64,000 nt of DNA. Source: Perkinsus chesapeaki (Eukaryota; Perkinsozoa; Perkinsida; Perkinsidae). The translations under genes and the position numbers were made by a program. This document shows, in pieces, positions 45,690 through 56,747 of this stretch (positions are counted from its first letter, which is position 1; each line of letters starts with the position of its first letter). The stretch covers positions 1 through 64,000 of the forward strand of contig JAAPAO010000110.1 of assembly GCA_013115145.1 (NCBI GenBank), written 5' to 3'. The notes beneath the pieces were generated by a model. The model worked only from the letters and a program-made list of their open reading frames with translations. It had not been told where the DNA came from and made no database searches.

Positions 45690-47404
45690 ATGGCCTCATC
45701 ACCCCCGTACTATGATGGCCCTACTGCGGCAGAGTCGTCCAAGACGAAGTCTCTCTGGGGAAGATTCCTTCATCGCGTTAAAGTCTTTAACAAAGCTCGA
45801 ATGGATTACGTGCGTCTAGCATGGCCCACTGAATGGGCAGTCTTCAAGAAAGGTGCCTGGTAAGATATCTTAGCTTCATCCTTGCACTTTGAAGAATGCT
45901 CTATCAGGTGGGGTATCCTATTCTTTATTATAACCTTATTAATCCACAACTGGGTTCATAACTGCGTTTACATGTTGGCAGGCCAATACGGAGTGTAAAC
46001 CTAACCCTCCCCGATCCCATCGCCAGCCGTTTCCTCAGATACGGTCCGTATGGTCGCCCTGGCAACCCTGTAGTCGACCTTCTCTTCGAGCTCTTCGGTC
46101 CTGGTCCTGCCGAATGGAATGTAGGCCCTTGTCACATCACTATGCGTATCTTTGCTTTCAGCCTGCTCCTGGAGACATCATCCTATATTTCACCATCTTA
46201 ATGGGCGTCGGCTACGCCCTACGACCATTGCTCTTCCCTTTTCCATACAGTAAGCCATCCCTCAGCTCAAAGTGAACAATGCCTAAAACGATAAAATTTA
46301 ACATAAATGCATCACCAACTTATTTGTCATGAATTCCAGAAAGTCTAGATTCCTCACTATTGAAAAGTCGAAAACAAATTCGTCATATTGAAGAATCAAT
46401 TTTGGAAAAAGCTACGAAAGAAGCTTTCTGTAATCTCTGAACAGGGTTCATATGAACCCCTTGGGTCGCCCAAGTGTGATGATCAATAAAAACTCAACAG
46501 CAAATTTCAATCGCTTTGTCGCACTGCATCAATCCTGAGGTTTTGTCGAGTATATTGTATAGTTCCTCGGACTGGGAAGCTCTGAGGACGACTTGTCTGG
46601 GCCATTGTATCCTTTTTAGGGGCTATGAATATCTTATGGAGATGGGCAATGGTCGCGAGTTTGGCAACGTATGCCCGACTCGCTTCTTTCATATTCACGG
46701 TGCGTTACAGATCCACACAAGTGCGCACTATGAAGAATATCTTTTAGATTCTTCCTGGTCCCGCGGACCACTGTTCTGAGGCCAATTTCGATCCGCCTAC
46801 TACGGCGAGTGAAATTTTCGCTCGAATATTTGTATCCGGTGGATGCAGCGATCTAATATTCTCAGGACACATGCTGTACGTTATTACAGTGACATGCGCC
46901 TTATGTAAGTCTCTCTACCGAAAGGTCCCTGGTTCGATCCCCGGCAACGGCATCTTTTTCTCAGTTCGCTACGCTCAAAACTGGTTCATTAAGTATTTCG
47001 CACTCGTTCTTAACATACTACAAGGAATTCTCATCATCGCGTCACGGCGTCACAATACTGTCGACGTGGTAAGGCTTGACCATATCCTTTTGTCACTTCA
47101 TTTCTATCAGGTGGTTGCCGCTTATGCCGTGCCTTGCATTTGGTGCACCTTCGCCTACTTTGTAAGCTCGCATCACCACGTGGCATTTATCAAGTATTGC
47201 CAGGTACCCAACGACTTTGAGGTTGAAGTGCCACCAGAGATCACTGGCCAGGACACAGGCAACTCGGGGACCGATGCCGGAACGATGAGCGAATGCTCAG
47301 AGCCTATCACTGATCTCAATCCTAGTAGCCATACCCGTGCTAGTGGTTCTACAACTGTTACCGATATCGAACTTGGTCACCCGGTGGCCACTTCTACGGC
47401 GTAG
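45690..47404 (+). CDS. sphingomyelin-synthase-like (PAP2_C) protein, copy A
   Basis: This is a multi-pass membrane enzyme of the SMS/SMSr family, which transfers a phospho-head-group between lipids. Nine exons (45690-45859, 45908-45994, 46039-46120, 46162-46249, 46620-46699, 46748-46904, 46965-47068, 47111-47161, 47204-47404) sum to 1020 nt, 339 aa. Catalytic motifs: GGCSDLIFSGHM (family C-G-D-x3-S-G-H, here Ser for Gly) and RRHNTVDVVVAAYAVP (His...Asp, with Asn where the others have Tyr). TM helices are clear, e.g. GILFFIITLLIHNWVHN. The tail is acidic and Ser/Thr-rich. First of three tandem copies; head-group and donor cannot be deduced. Intron 6 is tRNA-derived. Confidence 0.85.
46444..46475. 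repeat. two adjacent palindromes in SMS-A intron 4
   Basis: GGGTTCATATGAACCC (16-bp perfect) is followed at once by CTTGGG-TCG-CCCAAG. The 370-nt intron also holds an open stretch upstream of them (QIRHIEESILEKATKEAFCN) that looks like decayed coding sequence. Confidence 0.7.
46905..46964 (+). repeat. sense tRNA 3'-part intron, SMS-A intron 6, 60 nt
   Basis: It reads GTAAGTCTCTCTACCGAAAG, then GTCCCTGGTTCGATCCCC, GGCAACGGCA and TCTTTTTCTCAG. T-stem CCTGG/CCCGG pairs in four of five places. The discriminator-like A is followed by the T run that ends in the acceptor. The splice is phase 1, joining TCAL to RYAQNWFIKY. The relic in NHE intron 7 belongs to the same family. Confidence 0.82.
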
Positions 47405-48963
47405 TGGTAGGGGTGTAAAAAACACCCCCAGATTTGTTGCAACCGTCTTGTGTTGCTCTGAGCCCTCGAGTAGGGTTGCTTATCCTATTCCAGACAGTAT
47501 GCCTGAATACCATTTCGTCCGGGCCAAAGTATGACGTTGCCGATTGTGCTGTTAATACGTCAATATCAATTGGTCCGTGACTTGTGTCTTATACAATCGT
47601 GATACTTATTGTTCCTTCCAAAACCGTTTCACCGCGGGATACCTCACTTCGTTCCCACGTTACTCTTTCTGGCTTGAGTTTATCAATTACCGACTCCAGT
47701 TGAATGGTTCTTGCGCTTCGATAAACTTGTACCGGAATTGGCGTAATTGATTAACTTATTCGAGACTAAGTGAAGCATCAAGGCTTGACTCTACACCAGA
47801 AAGGCAAATGTGGGGGGGGCTGTGACGCCGATTGATAACGCGTCACAGAAATGCGCCATAATATTATGATGATATTGTAAGCGGAACTCGTGAAGCGCTT
47901 CGCTCCGCCGAGCCCGACTTATGTTCTTTGTGCCAGCTTGTCCCATTTAGGCCTTCTTATATCGAATCTTTCTCACATATCTTTAGCTGAGCTATGTAAG
48001 CTTAGTACGCTATAGTATATACGTCAAAGTAGACATAAGTATAGTTGCTTAATAGTTATTTCATAGTTATTCATAGTTCTTTTTAGAGTCCTAAGTGTAG
48101 GTTCTCTAGTTCTAAGTATTGGTTAAGTTCCTTTGTTGGTTGCATTACTAACTAAGGCCTTATCTGGTATTATTTAAGAAGTTATTGAGTTATATCAGTT
48201 GGCGCGTGATTGGTTCACACGCCCAAACTCCTTTTTATAAGGCTTATTAATATATTCTTGTGGTTGGTTGTACCGAGACCGTCCACAATATTTTGTAGTG
48301 CTTATGACCAACACAAAAGGAGACATTTTCACTTCTCACTTGTTTCGCTTTTCTAACTCCATTTCGGGCGTGCGCTTGACAGGCGCGAGATTGAAGGAAG
48401 ATCTTCAATTGAAGAAGAATCTTGGCCCGATAACTGTCCGTTGAATAAGATTTAGGATCTTTCCTAATACGAACTTGTCTGTCCTCTCTTCCGGCCCATA
48501 ACAATATTTCCTAATTCGTTCTTTACGTCATTCTGTCACTTCTTGTTCACCTTGTATAATAATTATATATTATTATAATATATGATTACCATCTCACTAG
48601 GAGCCACCTTCACGGAACTGCAGAAGTCTCTATGGCAACTGCGAACAAACTCAATTCGGCCTCGATGCTGAAATGTGGAGAACCTCTCTTTTTAGCTCCT
48701 TTATACCGCGTTGCTTACAAGTTGCTGAAAACTAATAAAATCGCCCGGGTTACCTGGAGCGAAGTTACGGCAACTGTTGTTACAGGCAACCGCAGTTGTT
48801 ACAACTGCGAGTAGACGGAGTAATCAATTGCTTCAATTTTGGACGTCTGAAAGTACCTCGTAAAATAACTTGGATTGTAAAGTGAAATCGATTGAAGCAC
48901 CAAGCTAGCAAGCACAGAGCTCGAACGCAGACAGCAGTTTAACACGCTCTTGTTTTTGAACCA
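47405..48963. other. intergenic region between SMS copies A and B
   Basis: No gene supported. TGTGACGC ... GCGTCACA (47821-47847) is a perfect 8-bp hairpin. It is followed by about 700 bp of AT-rich sequence containing a TATA-like TTTTTATAAGGC near 48233. The TGT start suggests a solo LTR but I could not find a matching right end. Confidence 0.35.
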
Positions 48964-51181
48964 ATGGCAGCAGCTGGCAGCACCACTTTACGGTTATTTT
49001 TTAAAGGGAGATGGAAGTATATTAAAGAGGCATGGCCGGTTGAATTGGCAGTCCTCAAAAAGGGATGGTATGGCGGACTGTGGGGTACTTGTTGAAGACA
49101 ATTGTTCCTTCAGGCCTTACATGGTTGGTGGTTTAATATCACTTCTTATTCATAATTGGGTTCATAACATGGCTTACTATTACGCTGGAAAATACCATGT
49201 GTAAGTGGGAATGTGCTCAGGACGACTCGGGCAAACGACGAGGCACGTCAATTTTGGATGGACACTTATCGAGGCTACCCATCATCCATCTTTATTATTT
49301 ACCCTTTTTATCGTTCTCAACTGAACGTAGACTCAATTAGACTATCTCTCCCCGATAGGTACGGACCCTACAAAGGGCCCAACAATCCAATCCATGATTT
49401 TGGTTTCGAATGGTTCGGGACAGCTTTCGTCGGTTGGTCGGTAAGGTCCATTGTTACCCTACCTGTTCGATGTCTTGCTCCAGATGCCTCCTGGTGACAT
49501 CGTACTCTATATTACTCTTATTATCGGCATCACCTTTGCAGTCCGCCCCTTGTTCTTTGCCTTTCCAACACGTAAGCCCCATGGTTTGGATATTTAAATG
49601 CAGCGTCGAATAGGTACTATGAATATTTTATGGAGAGTATTAACTATGAGCATCTTCACTGTGACGGGCCGGTGTATCTCATTCATCTTCACAGTAGGCT
49701 TCAATCCGACCTTGTGGGAATCTTTCGGACGTTTTTCTTCTCAGTTGCTACCGAGCTCGGCCGAGCATTGTTCTGAAGAGGATTTTGATCCTCCCAAAAA
49801 TTGGGGGGCTATATTTACCCATTTGTCGGTGTCAGGAGGATGCAGTGACCTCATATATTCAGGGCATATGATGTACGCATTGCTCTGCACATGTGCTTTA
49901 TGTAATACCACCGGATGAGGGCGGCGGCGGAGGGGAAATATCCAATAGGAAATTCACAAACAGGAGGGCATGCTCTTTGGTGCTGGGGTTGTGGAAAGTG
50001 ATGTGGATAGGAGTAATATATATGTTCGATATAAGTTTTATTGCATTCAAGCATAATACTTTATTATTATAGTAAGAAAACCTTTCATATCATATTGGTT
50101 ATTGATAAGTATGATATAAAAAAGCTCTCTTATATATGCTTCAAGTTTGATAATAGTTGTATTACTATTTTCTCCAACCAAAAGCCGAGTCCGTCAAATC
50201 TGGCGTTGATGTGTTTTCCTGCATTTTCCTCAATAGCTCGTTCTGTGTCAGTTCGATATGCCCAGAATTGGTACATTAAAATAATATCGCTGTTATTGAA
50301 CATCCTTCAAGGCTTTGTAATTGTCGCCTCAAGAGCACATTACAGTGTCGATGTGGTAAGTAGTTCGAGGCCACTATCAATTTTGTGATCATTTCTTGTC
50401 AGATAGTAGCAGCTTACACCATACCAGCGTTCTGGTGCACATTTGCCTATTTCGTAAGTTGCACTGAGGGGGTCTGTAATTTCAGCGTTCGACGGTGGAG
50501 ACATGCGCTCTGGCGGAATAATATCGGAGCTGTCAAGAGAAATTACTTAAATTGATTGGGGGAATTTCGTGGAGGTCATATTGGTCGGGCATAATATGAA
50601 AAACATAGTCAAGCGTTTTCAGCGGACTTACATCTCGAAACACCTGCGTCACAGATTTAGTGAGTAAATACTTTTCTTATCGCGTGCGAAGTCGCTGTAC
50701 TTTGAGAAATTGATAGATTCTAGAAGAAGTTACATGTTCAAGAAGGATACACGGCGGCTTCTTTGGTTTACCTATTCCATGGGCGTACCTTTTATATTCG
50801 ATTTCTACTCACATTTAGTCGGCAGAATCTATCCTAGAAGTATCTACGAGTGAATATTTGGGAGTTTCAGCTTGGTAAATTGCGACAGTTCAGTTTGTCA
50901 AATATCTTTTGTTGAGCGCTCACCATTTTGTTGGGACGTCCCATTCCGTGCAATACTTGACCATTTTGGTATTCCCTATTTGTCAGGTCCCTGAGGATAT
51001 CGGTCCGAATACGGTACCGCTCCCAAAAACGTCGGGGGATTTAGGCGGAGCGCCAGCCGTCTTGTCCGATTCACCTGCTGAGAACGCGATTGATCTCGAG
51101 CTTGGACCTATTGGAGTCACCGCATCTTCATCGTCATCGGTTCTCCAGGATAGGGAACAAGAGGTCAACGGAAGAGCGTGA
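48964..51181 (+). CDS. sphingomyelin-synthase-like (PAP2_C) protein, copy B
   Basis: Nine exons at the same positions and phases as copy A (48964-49067, 49114-49200, 49359-49440, 49484-49571, 49614-49693, 49745-49901, 50252-50355, 50403-50453, 50987-51181), 948 nt, 315 aa. Catalytic residues are complete: GGCSDLIYSGHMMY and SRAHYSVDVIVAAYTIP. A Cys-rich luminal loop precedes (AEHCSEEDFDPPKNWG). The tail is acidic and Ser-rich, unlike A. Introns 6 (350 nt) and 8 (533 nt) are long where the paralogues have 39-60 nt. Intron 3 (49441-49483) has a weak T-loop-like CCTGTTCGATG. Confidence 0.87.
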
Positions 51182-52159
51182 CTCAGCCACGAGCTAGCTC
51201 CCGTCCGCTGCAGCTAAAGGCTGCTGTCCATGGTTGTTGTTATTATTATAATAAAGGAGAGTTTCATACTACTTGTTCCTTCATAACCATCTTCCCCGGC
51301 AACCGTCATCGGTGGTGATGCGGTGTACATACCATAAGTTATTATTATTATTTTGGCTTGAAGGATTCTTATTTACTATCACTCAATGTAGATACGTTGT
51401 CGTAACATTGTCTATTATCACACTGTTGATCATTTTGGGTTTTAGTGGCTCAGATGGTATAAGTGTGCGCATGCGTGCAGATTATTTGTGTCGAGGGACA
51501 GCTTTGCAGTATCATTGCGATTGTATTTTATGTCAATGTTATCGTCAACTGATGATTCTCCGGCGCAGGTCCAGCAGTCTACACTAGAGGTTCAAGCGGC
51601 AGAAGGCGGACTTGAGAACACTGGTAAGCTGCTGGGGGCTCTTAGCATACAACAATAGGCAATTTGCCCATTATATATCTCTATTCCTGATGTATGGTCA
51701 TATTTCTATTCAAGGGTAATATTGTTCATAATATAAGTATAATAACGACCAATTTGAGCACACGTCCACGAGAATGTGTGCCTTTCTGCTGCACATGTGT
51801 GCATAATAAGTAACTTTTATTATCGCTAGGTAAGTCTGTAGAGGTATTTCCATCAGACTTGCTTCTCATATTGACAAAACAACGTTTTCTTCACTTTCAA
51901 TTACTGTGTAGTTATTGTACACTCCTGCCGTAGGGTAGATGTTGATAAATGTCACTCGTTCAATCGGAGCTGTTAGCGACACTTCTCTCTCGTATCTATT
52001 CGTACTGCAAGCTCCTTGCAAGCTTAATTCTCGTTTTGCTCAGCCACTTCTAAAGTTGTCGATAAATGCGAAGTCAGTGGGCTAGCAGCAGCAGGAGCGT
52101 CGTCACAGGAATGTGGCCTCCGCTCCCCCCGCCACCGCCGCCGACCATTTCTTGTGCGA

Positions 52160-53746
52160 ATGAAATCGTCTATACGTGCTAGAATCGACTACGTCAAAGA
52201 GATATGGCCGTTAGAATGGCTCGTGTTGAAAAAAGGAGCATGGTGAGATAACCGTATCATTGCAGTGGAATTGGCTTGCACGACATCGCGGCCGCTAGAG
52301 CACCCGTAAAACCTCTCTCAGCTGCTTGAGGCTCATCGGGTGTGTTTGGTCATATGAAAAAAGTTTTCCCTTTCCCGCGATGAGAGTCGTTATTTCTCGA
52401 ATCTCCAGACATCTCCCCTTCGTAAGGTGCTTTTCCGTAACAAACTGAAGTGTCCATACTATACAAGTCATGCTACACATTCTTTCTTTTCCTTCACGGC
52501 GATTCCGAGGTCCTTCTAGAGAGATATTTGTGAATAATAAAATGCAGTTGAGGAATGTATATTCTCCTGCTTCAGGTGGGGGATCCTACTGTTTGTCGTT
52601 ACATTGATCGTCCACAACTGGGTGCATAATATGGCTTATTACTACGCTGGAAAATATGAAGTGTAAGGAGTCTAGCGGAGCGAAGCTCTAAATTATTATT
52701 ACCTTGCAGTTACGGTCCATACAATGGTCCAAAGAATTCAATACACGACTTCTTCTTCGAATGGTTCGGGACAGGCCTTGTCGATACTGCTGTAGGTGGG
52801 CGCAGGTTCGATCCCTGCACACTGCATTTTTCCAGGTTGCCCCCGGTGATGTAACTAATTATTTCAGTCTACTATTCGGTATTTGCTACGTTCTTCGCCC
52901 TTTACTCTTTCCCTTTCCGCACAGTAATATTTAATATTGCTTCGCTCCGCTGTACTATTGTTCCTAGGGGCAATGAACATGCTTTGGCGGTGGGGCGTGG
53001 TCGCCAGTCTGGCCACCTATGCTCGATTGCTTACTTTCATGGTCACTGTAAGAATTTGCTGTTAGCTCGGAGTTTCACGCCTCATCTTTCAGCTACTTCC
53101 CGGTTCGGCACAGCACTGTTCCGAGGAAGAGTTCAATCCACCAGCAAACTGGGGTGTCATTCTAACCAGGCTCTTCACCTCGGGAGGCTGCAGTGATCTT
53201 ATTTTCTCTGGTCATATGATGTATACCATTATCGTCACTTGTGGAATATGTAATTAAAATGCCTCTACTGGGGTTTGAACCTGTGCCCTTTCAGGTCGCT
53301 ATAGCCGTAATGTTTACATTAAGGTTTTTCTTATCTTACTCACTATATTACAAGGCTTCCTTATCATAGCCTCACGCTCTCATTATAGCGTCGACGTCGT
53401 AAGTTGGTCTAACAACTATCCAAGAAGTATCTTTCCTCCTTAGGTTGTCGCTGCATACGCGGTGCCCTGCATGTGGATCGCCTTCGCGCATTACGTAAGT
53501 GTGATGTGCTGAATACTCTCACATACGTCTCAGGTCCCCAATGACTTCCGAGTCGAAGATTCGGAATCAATCTCCTCTCCTGACGAATCTGGTCGCGAGG
53601 AGGAGGAGGGTGATAGCGCCCTGCCGTCTCCAGGTTCAGTCAGCAATCGCCCACATAGTAAAATATCTTCCGAGAGCACCAGGACCTCTCCCGGAGGGCG
53701 TGACTTGGAGCTCGGCGAGTCCCCGCCGACCGGAGCTAGATCTTGA
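52160..53746 (+). CDS. sphingomyelin-synthase-like (PAP2_C) protein, copy C
   Basis: Nine exons again in register (52160-52242, 52576-52662, 52710-52791, 52836-52923, 52968-53047, 53093-53249, 53295-53398, 53444-53494, 53534-53746), 945 nt, 314 aa. Motifs: GGCSDLIFSGHMMY and SRSHYSVDVVVAAYAVP, both catalytic His and the Asp present. ATG 52160 (MKSSIRARIDYVKE) aligns best with the paralogues; an upstream Arg-rich open stretch might add exon sequence. Introns 3 and 6 are tRNA-derived. The very acidic tail (EEEEG) distinguishes it from A and B. Confidence 0.87.
52792..52835 (+). repeat. sense tRNA 3'-part intron, SMS-C intron 3, 44 nt
   Basis: It reads GTAGGTGGGCGCAGG, then TTCGATCCCTGCACACTGCA and TTTTTCCAG. 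The T-stem GCAGG/CCTGC pairs perfectly, the best of the set, so this may be a young copy. It is phase 0, between LVDTA and VAPGDV. The same intron in copies A and B (41 and 43 nt) lacks an intact T-arm. Confidence 0.82.
53250..53294 (-). repeat. antisense tRNA 3'-part intron, SMS-C intron 6, 45 nt
   Basis: The minus strand reads GAAAGGGCACAGG, then TTCAAACCCCAGTAGAGGCA followed by TTTTAATTAC. In the host direction the complement of that tail, GTAATTAAAA, is the donor, and CCCTTTCAG, the complement of the variable-arm side, is the acceptor. The intron position and phase are those of copy A intron 6, which carries a different tRNA piece in the opposite orientation. Confidence 0.8.
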
Positions 53747-54531
53747 AGATGATATTTGTTGAGTCAGACAATGCATTCTGACTGTCTTCGGGTGTGGTTT
53801 TGTTGTTGTTATTATTACCTACATTTTGCTCCAGTAGCGCGCACGCGCTGAGTGCCATTACTCCACAACATATTAATTGTGGGTGTTCTTATTATTCTCC
53901 GGTGAGAATCAATTGTAAGATTTATGATGATTTTACTACTAACTAACCACTCCATGTCTTACCGGGTTTGCCTAATCATACTGCCTATCCTCATGGCTGC
54001 TCATCATCATACCTAAAACGACACGAATCTAAAAGAAAGTGTGAATCTAATCTTCCAAGTGTCTGGTAATGACTTCTTAATGATATTATCGCAACGTGTG
54101 ATCCTATTGATTCACTTAAGTAAGGTTACTGTTGCGTTTAATATGGTGGTGCTTCCAGAGCTTCGACTACGAGTTGTTATGGAGGAATCAATTTCCTTTG
54201 TTGATGGTCGAACTTGGTGTAAGTTACTTCACCTGTAGAACACAACTGGTCAGTAGTCCATATAACGGTTATCAAGGTGTTAACAACCCTCTGTGTGCAA
54301 ATGAGGATTAGGGAAGTTCTGAAGCGATGCTTGTATATATCAACACTTAGCCAAAAGCTCGGGAATGTATTTATTGATTATAAAACTGTATATTATCATA
54401 ATATACAGTATTAATAATAAGAAGTGGTATAATAGTAATAATAGCAGTATATATAATAATATTATTACTGTTGTCATAACAACAGTAATGGGAAATGTTA
54501 TCTTCCTCGATCAGTGTAGATAACAACTAGG
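53747..54531. other. intergenic region with 3'-end hairpins
   Basis: Two perfect hairpins lie beyond the GH18-like gene's stop: ACTGTATATTA-TCA-TAATATACAGT (54385-54409) and ATTACTGTTG-TCATAA-CAACAGTAAT (54464-54489). The stretch 54230-54290 is similar to 58718-58775. Confidence 0.6.
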
Positions 54532-55669
54532 TCACATAAAGGTCGAATAGTTCCCCACACTGCTCCTGGCTAATATATAGAAGAGTGATGCCTCATCCCA
54601 AGGATGAAGGTCCGTAACAAAGGTCTTCTGGTGGTCGAGCATGACGCCACGCAAACCGTATTGAGTGACCAATCTAAGCTTGTCAATGGCACGGGTTTGA
54701 GAGAAGAAATAATAACCATTATCCTCGTTGAAGAGAACCGAGCCATTACCTTTGGGATCAGCGTGAAAATCGTAAATCATGCTGGAGTAGCCCAGGTCTG
54801 CGGTGACGTATGTAGCCCTTGCAAGTAGTGGTATCTGCGATAACAAGGATGGGTTAGGGAATACCTCGAATAGCAGTGGTTGAGCGCTTACGGCTAGGAT
54901 CATGCTCTCGGGTTTTGCACCGGCTAGAATGGCATTCTCAATAACTTCCTCGACGAACTCATCAGTGTTGAAGATAGCAGCCATCAAGTCATTCCCGACT
55001 TCGGGCCACAATCCAACAAAATTGATATCTGCGGTTGCAGCAAGGCCGCTCTTCTTTACGACATACCAGTCTGTCGGGGCGAAACTGCCATGCAACGACC
55101 ACGTAGTGTAATAAGCCGCGACTTTGGTACTTACTACACGGCAGCTGTCAGGTCAAGGTCCTTAATGGCCCGGATGACCTCCAGCACGTCCCTGTCATCA
55201 GATCTCCCCTGCACGTTTATCATGAAGCCATCCACCGGGTACTTCTTGAGAAAGTCGGTGGAGCTCTCGAGGAAAACGGTCTTGTTAAATGTTTTGCCTT
55301 CGAGTTCAACCGAACACAGTATCGTCCCGTTTCCGTCCGCAACTCGTCGATTTAGAATCTAAATCGACGAGATCTAAATTTTAGATCTCTGAAGCCGGAC
55401 TCATTCCATTCAGGGTAACGCGGGAAGTCCTGCTCGATTTTACTGTTACTAATGATATAACCACCGAGCACGAAGCTCCTTGCACCGATATCGATGAGTT
55501 TGTCAAAGTAAAAGTCCCAAGCATAGCTTTGCTCTTTTGGGCAAAGATTCTTGTTGAAGCAGAAAGGGCCTTCCTTGACCGCCCACGGGTATCGGACCAT
55601 CTTGTAGAACTCGCTGGTAGTAGCGTGAGCAAGGACGACAAGTGAGGGGACGTGTAAAACACTCCACAT
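54532..55669 (-). CDS. GH18 (chitinase)-like secreted protein 1, frame interrupted
   Basis: The protein begins MWSVLHVPSLVVLAHATTSE (signal peptide). Recognisable TIM-barrel strands: SFVLGGYIISNSKI, KKYPVDGFMINVQG, ATADINFVGLWP, YVTADLGYSSMIYDFHAD, QYGLRGVMLDHQ. At the barrel strand that should carry D-x-x-D-x-D-x-E it has DGFMINVQ, so the catalytic Glu is missing and chitinase activity is unlikely. The frame is broken at 55343-55388 by a 29-nt self-complementary insertion relative to its neighbour. Unless that is spliced out, the product stops early. A second intron (about 55083-55137) also has near-complementary ends (GTGTAGTAAG / CTTATTACAC). Confidence 0.6.
55343..55388. repeat. double palindrome inserted in GH18-like gene 1
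   Basis: Two overlapping palindromes occur: 14-bp arms around one base (55343-55371) and 9-bp arms AGATCTAAA / TTTAGATCT (55370-55388). Aligning GFRDL-(N/R)-(R/K)-RV with gene 2 shows that 29 nt have been added here. The added sequence is a mirror of the local bases. No GT-AG pair removes it in frame. Confidence 0.8.
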
Positions 55670-56747
55670 ATGCCTGATATAGCAGCACTCAAGTTAAAGA
55701 CCCGCGTACTAGATCATCTCGAATCTACCCCTAGCACTACTGTATACTTCTCAAGAATATGTTTCGCGGACGAGGACGTAAATCCTGGGCAATTTCAATC
55801 ATGGAATTGCTTATTCGTGAAACTGATTTCCACTACCAACAAATTGGCCCTATTTGGTCTACTGATCTCCATATCCACGAAATGAATTCCCAAAAGGTAT
55901 ATATCTGTAAATCGCCACTGAGGGCAAACTCAATGACGGAGTGGTATAGACTAGGCAGAGTAGCGGTTACTGACACTGTCACAGTGACTCCTGGATCTTC
56001 TCATCACGTCACGCCATCCTGTCACGGGATCGAGCATATTAGTTAAGTACACCAATGATTGATATATTATCTTGTACGTCCGTTAATCAATTAGCGAAGT
56101 GCCACCCCTCCATGGAGCCTGCCTGAGAACGCCGGCTCGGTCCAATCCTTGGATTTCGGACATTTTGCCGAGAGCTGGTCAATGCCCCTCTGCAATACAA
56201 CAGTAATTAGCCGCGGAGCTTTCGAGATCAATAGTTATTCCTCTGCGAACGACCACAGTGGAACTCGTGAATTAACGGCACCGTGTGAGGGCAACCAAGG
56301 GCCCGATGTTCTGTGAAACCGGGCGGTCCTCGTTCCACGTTGATCTTATGATAAACCTGACCCAAGCTTACCTATTTACACAACTCAAGTCGATGTTAAC
56401 AAAAAAAAAGCGCTGAAGGATACTCCAATTTGAGAAGTCCTCGACGAATAATAAGGATAAGTGTAAATATCGGGAACAAAGCTTGATCAGGGCCAGGTCG
56501 TAATGATACGGCTGCGACTGAGTAAACAAAAAACCGCCAGCTTCCGCCGCTCCTTCAGACTGAGTGAACTATCATGCACCACCACATGAGGCTATTGGCT
56601 GATACCAATCCATCCGCTGCATAACATGCATGCAGGTAACGTCAAGCATGGAAGTACTGTGTAGAGGCACTTCCTTATTACAGTATGGTATAGAGATAGA
56701 ACTAGAGATAGCTTGCCAGCCTCAGCCAACGCTCGATAACGCCTGCC
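55670..56747. other. intergenic region
   Basis: No supported gene; only chance-like short frames. Confidence 0.5.

Noticed and set aside
47821-48530. solo LTR starting TGTGACGC
   Set aside because: I could not find the matching right end or a target duplication, so it is kept only as a hairpin note in the intergenic entry.
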